From Umezawaea tangerina (lineage in GTDB: Bacteria > Actinomycetota > Actinomycetes > Mycobacteriales > Pseudonocardiaceae): a DNA stretch of 64,000 nucleotides. The stretch is taken from NCBI RefSeq assembly GCF_003002815.1, contig NZ_PVTF01000004.1, positions 186,001 to 250,000 of the forward strand, given 5' to 3'. Under the pieces are notes generated by a model. The model was not told the DNA's origin, did no database searches, and saw only the letters and a program-made list of their open reading frames with translations. Positions 31,980 through 39,894 of this stretch are shown piece after piece. How positions within the stretch are numbered: position 1 is the stretch's first letter; the number at the start of each line of letters is the position of its first letter. Position numbers and translations under genes: made by a program.

Positions 31980-33125
31980 CTACAGCGACCGGGCGATGAT
32001 CTCCTTCATGATCTCGTTCGTCCCGCCGTAGATCTTCTGGACCCGCGCGTCCGCCCACGCCCGCGCGATGGGGTACTCGGTCATGTAGCCGTAGCCGCCG
32101 AAGAGCTGCACGCACTCGTCCACGACCCGGCAGAGCCGCTCGGTGGACCACCACTTCGCCATCGCGGCGGTGGGGATGTCCAGCTCGCCCGCCAGGTGCC
32201 GGTTGACGCAGTCGTCGACGAAGGACCTGGTGACGGCGGCCTCGGTGGCGCACTCGGCGAGGGTGAACCGGGTGTTCTGGAACTTGATCAGCTCACGCCC
32301 GAAGGCGGTGCGGTCCTTCACGTACTCCAGCGTCATGTCCACGGCCGCCTCGATGCCCGCGATGGACGCCACCGCGATGATCAGCCGCTCCTGCGGGAGC
32401 TGGTTCATCAGCTGGACGAACCCCTGCCCCTCGACGCCGCCGAGCAGGTTGCCCGCCGGCACGCGCACGTCGTCGAAGAACAGCTCGGCGGTGTCCTGGC
32501 CCTTCATGCCGACCTTGTCCAGCACCCGGCCGCGGCGGAAGCCCGGCGTCGAGGTCTCCACGACGACCAGCGAGATGCCCGCCGCGCCCCGCTCGGGGTC
32601 GGTCTTGGCCACGACGACCACCAGGTCGGCCTGGCTGCCGTTGGTGATGAACGTCTTGGAGCCGCTGACCACGTACTCGTCGCCGTCGCGGACGGCCTTG
32701 GTCCTGATGCCCTGGAGGTCCGACCCCGCGCCCGGCTCGGACATCGCGATGGCGCCCACGAACTCGCCGCCGGCGAGCTTGGGCAGCCACCGCAGCTTCT
32801 GCTCCTCGGTGCCGTAGGCCAGCAGGTAGGGCGCCACGATGCCGCTGTGCACGCTGTTGCCCCACGAGCTGTCGCCGCCGCGCGCCTGCTCCTCGATCAC
32901 CACGGCCTCGTGCGCGAAGGTGCCGCCCCCGCCGCCGTACTCCTCCGGGATCGACAGGCACAGCAGCCCGACCTCGCCCGCCTTGGTCCACAGCGCGCGG
33001 TCGACCTGCTTCTGCTCGGCCCAGCGCTCCTGGTTCGGCGTCATCTCCTTGGCGACGAACGTGCGGGCGAGCTCGCGCAGCTGGTCGAGGTCCTCGGTCA
33101 TCCAGGTGGAACGGCGCTTCGGCAT
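31980..33125 (-). CDS. Acyl-CoA dehydrogenase
   Basis: A 381-residue FAD-dependent dehydrogenase that introduces the alpha,beta double bond of acyl-CoA. Visible: N-terminal helical domain (LRELARTFVAKEMTPNQERW), FAD/acyl-CoA blocks AIAMSEPGAGSDLQGIRTKA and VSGSKTFITNGSQADLVVVV, and the C-terminal LFGGYGYMTEYPIARAWADA and YGGTNEIMKEIIARSL. The catalytic glutamate should lie in that C-terminal stretch, as usual for short- and medium-chain types. First gene of the operon with the racemase; divergent from the thiolase gene, with repeated sequence in the shared promoter region. Confidence 0.93.
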   Translation of the reverse strand: MPKRRSTWMTEDLDQLRELARTFVAKEMTPNQERWAEQKQVDRALWTKAGEVGLLCLSIPEEYGGGGGTFAHEAVVIEEQARGGDSSWGNSVHSGIVAPYLLAYGTEEQKLRWLPKLAGGEFVGAIAMSEPGAGSDLQGIRTKAVRDGDEYVVSGSKTFITNGSQADLVVVVAKTDPERGAAGISLVVVETSTPGFRRGRVLDKVGMKGQDTAELFFDDVRVPAGNLLGGVEGQGFVQLMNQLPQERLIIAVASIAGIEAAVDMTLEYVKDRTAFGRELIKFQNTRFTLAECATEAAVTRSFVDDCVNRHLAGELDIPTAAMAKWWSTERLCRVVDECVQLFGGYGYMTEYPIARAWADARVQKIYGGTNEIMKEIIARSL

Positions 33126-33193
33126 ACCCGCTACGAAACCACCGCACCGCCCGGTCTGCCATGACCATCGCGCTTCGGATCGACGGGCAAAGA

Positions 33194-33270
33194 TGAGCGA
33201 AAAGGTCGTTCCGCTCGGGTGAGCGCCTGGTCACACCCTTCGCACGGGGGTGATCCTGAGCGAAAAGGTC
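33194..33270. promoter_or_regulatory. Repeated TGAGCG-n-GGTC sites in divergent beta-oxidation promoter
   Basis: The 14-mer TGAGCGAAAAGGTC occurs exactly at 33194-33207 and 33257-33270. A related TGAGCGCCTGGTCAC lies between them at 33220. They occupy the 195-base region between the divergent acyl-CoA dehydrogenase and thiolase genes and are good candidates for binding sites of a common regulator. Confidence 0.5.
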
Positions 33271-33320
33271 ACCTCCGGCGGTCATGGGCAAGTTGTCGCC
33301 ACGGGCCTACCGTCGGGTGC

Positions 33321-34523
33321 ATGAGCGAAGCCTTGATCTTCGATGCCGTGCGGACGCCGCGCGGCAAGGGAAAGCGCGGGTCGCTGCACAGCGTCAAGCC
33401 GGTCACGCTGGCCGCCGGGGTGCTGAAGTCGCTGGCCGAGCGCAACGAGCTGGACACCGCGGCGGTCGACGACGTCGTGTTCGGCGTGGTGTCACCGGTG
33501 GGTGAGCAGGGCGCGGACATCGCGCGCACGGCCGTGCTGGCGGCGGGGTGGGCGCAGCGGACGGCGGGCGTGCAGCTCAACCGGTTCTGCGCGTCCGGCC
33601 TGGAGTCGGTGAACATGGCCGCGGCGAAGGTGGCGTCCGGGTTCGAGGACCTGGTGGTCGCGGGCGGTGTCGAGTCGATGTCGCGGGTGCCGATGGGGTC
33701 CGACGGCGGCGCGTGGCTGGCCGACCCGGAGACCAACATGGCGACGAACTTCGTGCCGCAGGGCGTGAGCGCCGACCTGATCGCGACCCTGGAGGGCTTC
33801 GACCGCGAGGCCGTCGACACCTGGGCCGTGCGGTCGCACCGGCTGGCGACCCTCGCCCAGGAGAAGGGCTACTTCGACCGGTCGATCGTGCCGGTGGTGG
33901 ACCAGAACGGCACGCTCGTGCTGGCCGCCGACGAGACCATCCGGCCCGAGACGACGCTGGAGCGGCTGGCCGGGCTCAAGCCGAGCTTCCAGTTCCACGG
34001 CGACCTCGGGTACGACTCGGTCGCCATCGACCGCTACCCGTCGGTCGAGCGGATCCACCACGTGCACACGCCCGGCAACTCGTCGCAGATCGTCGACGGC
34101 GCCGCGGCGATGCTGATCGGCAACGAGCGCGCGGGCCGCGACCTCGGTCTCACGCCGAGGGCGCGGATCATCGCGACTGCCGTGATCGGCAGCGAGCCGA
34201 CGATCATGCTGACCGGGCCCGCGCCCGCCGCGCGCAAGGCGCTGGACCGCGCCGGGCTGGGCGTCGAGGACATCGACCTGTTCGAGATCAACGAGGCGTT
34301 CTCCTCCGTGGTGCTGAAGTTCCGGCGCGACCTGGACCTGCCCGAGGAGAAGATCAACGTCAACGGCGGCGCGATCGCCATGGGCCACCCGCTGGGCGCC
34401 ACCGGCTGCATGATCCTGTCGACCCTGCTCGACGAGCTGGAGCGCCAGGACCTGCGCCGCGGCCTCGCCACGCTCTGCGTCGGCGGCGGCATGGGCATCG
34501 CGACGATCATCGAGAGGGTCTAG
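33321..34523 (+). CDS. Acetyl-CoA C-acetyltransferase (FadA-type thiolase)
   Basis: A 400-residue thiolase that cleaves 3-ketoacyl-CoA with CoA. The nucleophile Cys90 is in [13 protein letters not shown], and the C-terminal motifs [15 protein letters not shown] (His) and LCVGGGMG (second Cys) are intact, as is [13 protein letters not shown]. The start is ATG 33321. Its stop is 3 bases before the ATG of the FadB-like gene, so the two form a trifunctional-type beta-oxidation operon. Sequence style matches mycobacterial FadA partners of FadB. Confidence 0.95.
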   Translation: MSEALIFDAVRTPRGKGKRGSLHSVKPVTLAAGVLKSLAERNELDTAAVDDVVFGVVSPVGEQGADIARTAVLAAGWAQRTAGVQLNRFCASGLESVNMAAAKVASGFEDLVVAGGVESMSRVPMGSDGGAWLADPETNMATNFVPQGVSADLIATLEGFDREAVDTWAVRSHRLATLAQEKGYFDRSIVPVVDQNGTLVLAADETIRPETTLERLAGLKPSFQFHGDLGYDSVAIDRYPSVERIHHVHTPGNSSQIVDGAAAMLIGNERAGRDLGLTPRARIIATAVIGSEPTIMLTGPAPAARKALDRAGLGVEDIDLFEINEAFSSVVLKFRRDLDLPEEKINVNGGAIAMGHPLGATGCMILSTLLDELERQDLRRGLATLCVGGGMGIATIIERV

Positions 34524-34526
34524 GAC

Positions 34527-36590
34527 ATGCCGGTGCACTACGAGCGCGACGCCGAGGGCGTCGTGACGCTGACGATGGACATGTCCGGCTCGGCGAACGT
34601 GATGAACGCCGAGTACACGGAAGCGATGGGCGGAGCCGTCGATCGGCTCGAAGCCGAGCGCGACGAGATCACCGGTGTGGTGCTCACCTCGGCCAAGAAG
34701 ACCTTCTTCGCCGGTGGCGACCTCAACGTGCTGGTCCAGGTCCGGCCGGACAACGCCGACGAGGCGCTGTCGGGCGTCACCGGGGTCAAGGCGCAGCTGC
34801 GCAGGCTCGAACTGCTCGGCAAGCCGGTCGTCGCCGCGGTCAACGGCGCCGCGCTGGGCGGTGGGCTGGAGATCGCCCTGGCGTGCCACCACCGCGTCGT
34901 GGTCGACGACGACAAGATCAAGCTCGGGCTGCCCGAGGCCACGCTGGGCCTGCTGCCCGGTGGCGGCGGCGTGACCAGGATGGTGCGGCTGCTGGGTCTG
35001 CAGGCCGCGCTGCCGCTGCTGATGGAGGGCAGGCAGCTCCGTCCCGCACGGGCGTTGCAGGCGGGTTTCATCGACGAGCTGGCCACCGACCGCGACGACC
35101 TGATCGCCAAGGCGCGGGCGTGGATCGCCGCGAACCCGGCGCCGCGGCAGCCGTGGGACAAGCCCGGCTTCACGATCAAGGACATGCGGGTCGGCGACCC
35201 GAACGTCTACGCCCTGCTGGGCGCGGCACCGGCCGTGCTGCGCAAGAAGACGCACGGCGCGTTCCCGGCGCAGGAGAAGATCATGGCCGCCGCCGTCGAG
35301 GGCGCGCTGGTCGACTTCGACACCGCGCTGAAGATCGAGGGCCGGTACTTCCTGGAGCTGGCCTCCGGCCAGGTCGCCAAGAACATGATCACCGCGTTCT
35401 GGTTCCAGCTCAACGAGATCAACGCCGGCGGCTCGCGTCCGTCCGGTGTGGACCGCGCGAGGACCACCAAGGTCGGCGTGCTCGGCGCGGGCATGATGGG
35501 CGCGGGCATCGCCGAGGTGAGCGCCAAGGCCGGCATCGAGGTCGTCCTGAAGGACGTGACCCGCGAGGCCGCCGAGAAGGGCGCCAACGGCGTCCCCGGC
35601 ATCACCGCGACCGACTCCGACGCCGACCTCGCGGGCTGCGACCTGATCATCGAGGCCGTGTTCGAGAACCGCGAGCTCAAGGGCAAGGTCCTGCCCGCCG
35701 CCGAGTCCGCCGCCCTGCCCGACGCCGTGATCGCGTCCAACACCTCCACGCTCCCGATCACCGGCCTGGCCACCGCGGTGTCCGACCCGGAGAAGTTCAT
35801 CGGCCTGCACTTCTTCTCCCCCGTGCAGAAGATGCGCCTGGTCGAGATCATCCGCGGCGAGAAGACCTCCGACGAGACCCTCGCCAAGGCCTTCGACTAC
35901 GTGCTGCAGATCGGCAAGACCCCGATCGTCGTCAACGACAGCAGGGGTTTCTACACCTCGCGCACGTTCGGCACCTACGTCACCGAGGCCGTGACCATGG
36001 TCGCCGAGGGCGTCAAGCCCGCGCTCGTCGAGAACGTCGCCCGCAAGGCGGGCATGGCCGTCGGCCCGCTCGCCGTCTCCGACGAGGTCACGCTCACCCT
36101 CCAGCTCAAGATCCGCGACCAGGCGCTCGCCGACGACCCGGACGCGGCACCGCTGGGCGACCACCCGGCGTACCGGGTCATCGAGGAGCTGGTCGGCCTC
36201 GGCCGCACCGGCAAGTCCGGCGGCGCGGGCTTCTACGAGTACCCCGAGGGCGCCAAGAAGTTCCTGTGGCCCGAGCTGGTCACCCGCTACACCCGCGACG
36301 ACGCCGGGGTCTCCGAGCAGGACGTGCGCGACCGCCTGCTCTTCGTCCAGTCGCTGGAGACCATCCGCTGCCTCGACGAGGGCGTGCTCACCAGCGCCCG
36401 CGACGCCAACATCGGCAGCATCTTCGGCTTCGGGTTCGCCCCGTGGTCGGGCGGCACGCTCCAGTTCGCCAACTCCTACGGGCTGGCCGCGTTCGTCGAG
36501 CGCGCCGACTACCTCGCCGACACCTACGGCGAGCGCTTCCGGCCACCGGCCTCGCTGCGCGAGCGGGCGGCGCGCGACGAGCAGTTCTGA
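34527..36590 (+). CDS. Multifunctional enoyl-CoA hydratase / 3-hydroxyacyl-CoA dehydrogenase (FadB-like)
   Basis: A 687-residue fusion catalysing hydration and oxidation of enoyl-CoA. Residues 1-190 are crotonase-fold (KKTFFAGGDLN, AAVNGAALGGGLEIALACHH, LGLPEATLGLLPGGGGVTR). The dehydrogenase starts with the NAD loop VGVLGAGMMGAGIAEVSAKAG near 313, then SNTSTLPITGLA, LHFFSPVQKMRLVEIIRG with the catalytic His, and VNDSRGFYTSRTFGT. The C-terminal helical domain ends near the stop. Between the NAD loop and DADLAGCDLIIEAV the helix-rich segment usual in this family is about 20 residues shorter than in mycobacterial FadB, as I recall it. It works with the thiolase immediately upstream. Confidence 0.94.
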   Translation: MPVHYERDAEGVVTLTMDMSGSANVMNAEYTEAMGGAVDRLEAERDEITGVVLTSAKKTFFAGGDLNVLVQVRPDNADEALSGVTGVKAQLRRLELLGKPVVAAVNGAALGGGLEIALACHHRVVVDDDKIKLGLPEATLGLLPGGGGVTRMVRLLGLQAALPLLMEGRQLRPARALQAGFIDELATDRDDLIAKARAWIAANPAPRQPWDKPGFTIKDMRVGDPNVYALLGAAPAVLRKKTHGAFPAQEKIMAAAVEGALVDFDTALKIEGRYFLELASGQVAKNMITAFWFQLNEINAGGSRPSGVDRARTTKVGVLGAGMMGAGIAEVSAKAGIEVVLKDVTREAAEKGANGVPGITATDSDADLAGCDLIIEAVFENRELKGKVLPAAESAALPDAVIASNTSTLPITGLATAVSDPEKFIGLHFFSPVQKMRLVEIIRGEKTSDETLAKAFDYVLQIGKTPIVVNDSRGFYTSRTFGTYVTEAVTMVAEGVKPALVENVARKAGMAVGPLAVSDEVTLTLQLKIRDQALADDPDAAPLGDHPAYRVIEELVGLGRTGKSGGAGFYEYPEGAKKFLWPELVTRYTRDDAGVSEQDVRDRLLFVQSLETIRCLDEGVLTSARDANIGSIFGFGFAPWSGGTLQFANSYGLAAFVERADYLADTYGERFRPPASLRERAARDEQF

Positions 36591-36601
36591 CCGGCAGCAC
36601 G

Positions 36602-36637
36602 GGAAAGGGCCCTCACCGCGCGGTGAGGGCCCTTTCC
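36602..36637. terminator. Bidirectional terminator palindrome
   Basis: A perfect 36-bp palindrome (18-bp arms without loop, core CTCACCGCGCGGTGAG) between the convergent stops of the FadB-like gene and the AraC regulator. Confidence 0.85.
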
Positions 36638-36644
36638 GGCACGG

Positions 36645-37640
36645 TCAGGAGCTGCCCGCCCGGTAGGCGCCGGGGCTGCTGCCCGTCCAGCGCTTGAACG
36701 CCCGGTGGAACGCGCTGGCCTCCGAGAACCCGAGGCGGATCGCCAGCTCCTCGACGGACTCGCCGCCGCGCACGAGGCTCGCGACCGCCTGGTCGCGGAG
36801 CAGCTGCTCCCGGACCTCCCGGAACGAGGTCCCCTCGGTGGCGAGCTTGCGCCGCAGCGTCGGCGCGCTCACCCCGAGCCGGGAGGCCACCTCCGGCAGC
36901 CCGCCGCTGATCCCGTTGCCGAGGATCCGCCGCACCAGGCTCGCCGTGTTCGCCCCGTAGTCCCTGCGGGACAACAGCTCCGCGGGCGACCCGCGCAGGT
37001 AGCGGCGCAACGCCGCCTCGTCCTGCACCACGGGCATCCGCAGGAACCGCGAGTCGAACCACAGCGACGTGCTGGACGCCTCGAACCCCAAGGGGCAGCC
37101 GAAGATCAGGTGGTACTCGCCGCCGTGCGCGGGTTCCGGGTAGGTGAAGTCCACCCGCCGCAACGGGATCCGCCTGCCCACCAGCCAGCTCGAGAACCGG
37201 TGCCACAGCACCAGCAGCGACTCCGTCAGGAAGTGGTCCGGGTCGTCCGCCCCCGACAGGTCCAGCTCCAGCCGGTGGACCTCGCCCCCGTCGTCGACCA
37301 GCCGGGCGGTCGGCTGGGCGTCGAGCAGGTCGTAGAAGTCGAGCCCCCGGCGCAGCGCCGACCCGAGGTCGGGGCAGTGCACGGCGAGCAGGCACATGGT
37401 CTGGAACGTGCCGCGCTTGCTGGGTTTGGCGGCGAAGCCCATGGCCTCGTCGTCCAGCTCGTCCCACAGCGCCTGGATGAGCAGGGTGTACTGGTCGGCG
37501 GTGACGCGGGCGCGGTCGTCGGCCAGCAGGGCCGCGCTGACGCCCGCGGCGGCGAGGACACCGGACACGTCGTGCCCACCGCGGAGCGCGCCGCGCAGGG
37601 CGGCCCGGACGTAGTGGATCGCGATGGTCCTGGTGAGCAT
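36645..37640 (-). CDS. AraC-family regulator with arabinose-binding-like N-domain
   Basis: A 331-residue regulator: N-terminal domain of about 210 residues of the type often called Arabinose_bd (DQYTLLIQALWDELDDEAM, LDFYDLLDAQPTARL, RVDFTYPEPAHGGEYHLIFG), then two helix-turn-helix motifs (LPEVASRLGVSAPTLRRKLA and VEELAIRLGFSEASAFHRAF followed by KRWTGSSPGAYR). Members of this subgroup commonly control fatty-acid or amino-acid catabolism. ATG 37640 is chosen; GTG 37658 is possible. It is convergent with the beta-oxidation operon, which is a plausible target. A DasR-type palindrome lies 157 bases upstream of its start. Confidence 0.9.
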   Translation of the reverse strand: MLTRTIAIHYVRAALRGALRGGHDVSGVLAAAGVSAALLADDRARVTADQYTLLIQALWDELDDEAMGFAAKPSKRGTFQTMCLLAVHCPDLGSALRRGLDFYDLLDAQPTARLVDDGGEVHRLELDLSGADDPDHFLTESLLVLWHRFSSWLVGRRIPLRRVDFTYPEPAHGGEYHLIFGCPLGFEASSTSLWFDSRFLRMPVVQDEAALRRYLRGSPAELLSRRDYGANTASLVRRILGNGISGGLPEVASRLGVSAPTLRRKLATEGTSFREVREQLLRDQAVASLVRGGESVEELAIRLGFSEASAFHRAFKRWTGSSPGAYRAGSS

Positions 37641-37796
37641 CACCGACCAGTGTGGCACCGGGTGACCGCGGGCGGCGGCGCGGGGAGAGCCCGCACCGCC
37701 GTCCGCGGTGGCTCACCCCAGTGAGCCGGCTCCTCGCCGATGGGGCTTCCGCTCGCCCACCGACAAGGGACGTGGTGTGTCGCACACCACTTTATG

Positions 37797-37808
37797 TGGT
37801 CTAGACCA
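37797..37808. promoter_or_regulatory. DasR-like dre palindrome
   Basis: TGGTCTAGACCA, a perfect 12-bp palindrome identical to the core of the DasR-responsive element known from Streptomyces. A second small palindrome (TGGTGTG-TCG-CACACCA) lies just before it at 37773-37789. The nearest downstream gene is the AraC regulator on the minus strand; nothing on the plus strand starts nearby. Confidence 0.65.
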
Positions 37809-37872
37809 GATACGTCAATACTGCGAAAAGGCTATGCCTGGCCCAGACCAATCGGAATGTTTCCCCCGGATG

Positions 37873-38448
37873 TCACGCTCGTTCCAGGGGCGCTACGGCG
37901 AAGCCGGCGGAGAAGCGCTTGCACCAGATGACGACACTGCGCACGTCCTCCAGCGCCGCGTCGGCCGGAACGGGGTACACCTGGTTGCCCTGGTTGGCCT
38001 TGAGCTCGCCCAGGCTGGTGAACCCGCTGCCGAACGCCGACTCCGCGGAGTCCGACGGCTTGTCCGACAGGTACACGTACAGGTCCGGCCCGTCGCTGGT
38101 GTCCAGTCCCTCGAACTGCACCGCGTGCCCGCCGTCGGCCAGCCGCACCAGCGTCGCCGACCCCGTCGTGGCGTGCTCCAACGACCGGAACGGACCCGAC
38201 GCCAACGCCACCGGGCCCGCCGGGACCGCCGGGACCGAGGACGCGGCCGAGGAGGGGGCCGGGGCCACCGGGGCGGCCGAGGGCGTGGTCGGCACGACCA
38301 CCGCGCCCGCCGACGACGTGGGCACCAGCAGCGCCTCGTCCGCCGTCCGGGTCGTCACCAGCCGCCACGGCTGGAACAGCGCGAGGCCGACCCCGATCCC
38401 CACCACCAGCACCACCGCGACCACACCCACCAGCACCCGCCGGGACAT
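37873..38448 (-). CDS. Membrane-anchored DM13-domain protein
   Basis: A 191-residue exported protein: MSRRVLVGVVAVVLVVGIGV gives one N-terminal transmembrane anchor, then a Ser/Ala/Pro-rich linker to about residue 85, then a DM13 domain. The domain shows FRSLEHATTGSATLVRLADG, TSDGPDLYVYLSDKP, LGELKANQGNQVYPVP and a conserved Cys in SVVIWCKRFSAGFAVAPL. DM13 domains are proposed to be extracellular redox or electron-transfer modules around this single cysteine. ATG 38448 is the start. It stands alone, with a possible DasR site beyond its 3' end. Confidence 0.85.
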   Translation of the reverse strand: MSRRVLVGVVAVVLVVGIGVGLALFQPWRLVTTRTADEALLVPTSSAGAVVVPTTPSAAPVAPAPSSAASSVPAVPAGPVALASGPFRSLEHATTGSATLVRLADGGHAVQFEGLDTSDGPDLYVYLSDKPSDSAESAFGSGFTSLGELKANQGNQVYPVPADAALEDVRSVVIWCKRFSAGFAVAPLERA

Positions 38449-38575
38449 GCCCCACCGCCTTCCGCCGTCGTCCGTCCATCTTCGACAAAGGGGACGCCCC
38501 GGACACCGCCCGGAGTCCCGTTCCGGCATTACGAAGTTCTGACGGCGGGCCCCCGACGCGGGTTAGGGTCGCCCG

Positions 38576-39001
38576 GTGGTTTCACGAACGAGCAGGGACA
38601 CCGCCGTCGGCCAGGCGGTCGTCGGGGCTCTCATGCTCGGCTGCGCCGCCCTCGGCCCGTTCCCGAGTCCCGTGCCCCTGCTGTTCGCGATCGCCGCGGT
38701 GGGCACCGCGAACGCCGCGTTCGACCTCATGCGCACGTTCGGCTCGGCACTGCTCGGCGGCGTCGCCGTGACGAGCATCGGCCTGGCCGCCGTGCCGTTC
38801 GCGACCTGCTCGACCGAGCGGTTTACCGACGTGTTCAGCTGCACCGGCGACGCGCCCACGTGGCACATGACCGGCGCGGTGCTGGTCGCCGGGCTGTCCG
38901 GCGCGAGCCTGGTGCTGGCCAGGATCGCGGGCACCGGCAGCGTCGACCGCAGGCTGGCCCGGATCCAGCACGACCTCGACGCGCTGCGCGACCGCCGCTG
39001 A
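38576..39001 (+). CDS. Hypothetical membrane protein
   Basis: A 141-residue protein with about four hydrophobic segments (AVVGALMLGCAALGPF, VPLLFAIAAVGTANAAF, ALLGGVAVTSIGLAAVPF, TGAVLVAGLSGASLVLARI), a Cys pair (FATCSTERFTDVFSCTG) in an external loop that could form a disulfide, and a charged C-terminal tail RRLARIQHDLDALRDRR. The start is GTG 38576. No family recognised. It is divergent from the DM13 gene. Confidence 0.65.
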   Translation: MVSRTSRDTAVGQAVVGALMLGCAALGPFPSPVPLLFAIAAVGTANAAFDLMRTFGSALLGGVAVTSIGLAAVPFATCSTERFTDVFSCTGDAPTWHMTGAVLVAGLSGASLVLARIAGTGSVDRRLARIQHDLDALRDRR

Positions 39002-39428
39002 CCCCGCGGCGCGCCCACCCGGCCGACCGCCGACGTCGCCGTCCGCCGCGCGGGCCGGGCCGCCGCCACCACCAGGCACGCGAGCGGACCGCCGTCCGGC
39101 ATTTCACCCGACCGTGTGCACCGGCCCGGCGGGTCGCCCGTCCCGACCCCGAAGGTGCGCCGGAAGTTCATCCCGACAGGCTCCACAAGCGCGCGGGCAA
39201 GTGCCCCGAGGTGTCCGCGGAGCCATTCCGCAAGGTCAGCGCACCGGTGCGGAATTCCGCGGCGAAAGAGATCGATCGGTTCGCCGGGCACCGGCGAACT
39301 CCCGCCGCCGCGCAATGGCAGGATCGAGCCCGGTCGACGCATTCTGCTAATGCCGAAGTAGCGGTACTGTCTCGGTCGATCCTCTTCTCCCCCACCTTGT
39401 TGTCGCGACACCTGTGAAGGAGACGGCT
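39002..39428. other. Intergenic region, no gene recognised
   Basis: About 425 bases. Several open frames exist on both strands but none has recognisable protein features or a good ribosome-binding site. The last 70 bases are less GC-rich (ATTCTGCTAATGCC region) and probably contain the promoter for the following secreted protein. Confidence 0.45.
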
Positions 39429-39827
39429 GTGCGGGTGCTCTGGGCCGCGTGCGGTTCCGCGGTCGCGGCGTCGGCGTTGGCGGGCGTGCTGTTGGGTGTC
39501 CTCCTCGACGGGTCGGGCGGCAAGACGAGCGAGGCCCCGAAGACCGGCGCGAACTGGGCGACCGTCATGCCGACCAACAGCTCCAGACCCGTCTCGTCGT
39601 CGAGCGGCCCGAGCTCGTCGACGCCGTCGTCCTCCTCGACGACGACCTCCAAGACCACCACCACGACCCCTCCGGCGGCACCACCGCCAGTGGACCCGAC
39701 GTCGACGACCGCGGAACCACCCCCCGTCACGACGCAGCCGACCACGACGGTGACGACGACCAGCACCCCCAAGGGCTGGCCGTGCAGTCCTCTCAACCCC
39801 CTCCCACCGCCCACCTGCGGGCCGTGA
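39429..39827 (+). CDS. Membrane-anchored Ser/Thr/Pro-rich small protein
   Basis: A 132-residue protein. The first 30 residues contain a single hydrophobic helix (VLWAACGSAVAASALAGVLL) that can serve as signal anchor. The remainder is low-complexity, rich in Ser, Thr and Pro (SSSSGPSSSTPSSSST and TTTTTPPAAPPP), ending in a short motif with two Cys residues (WPCSPLNPLPPPTC). GTG 39429 is chosen because AAGGAG lies 8 bases upstream. Likely a wall-spanning or O-mannosylated surface protein; no specific role can be named. Confidence 0.65.
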   Translation: MRVLWAACGSAVAASALAGVLLGVLLDGSGGKTSEAPKTGANWATVMPTNSSRPVSSSSGPSSSTPSSSSTTTSKTTTTTPPAAPPPVDPTSTTAEPPPVTTQPTTTVTTTSTPKGWPCSPLNPLPPPTCGP

Positions 39828-39894
39828 CGGGAAGTCCACGCGGCCGAAACAGCGCCGTCCCCCATCGGCAACAGGAGCCGGCGACCCTGGGGGC

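Noticed and set aside
33548-36697. 1049-codon plus-strand frame across thiolase and FadB-like genes
   Set aside because: It is an Arg-rich shadow in another frame of two well-conserved genes on the same strand.
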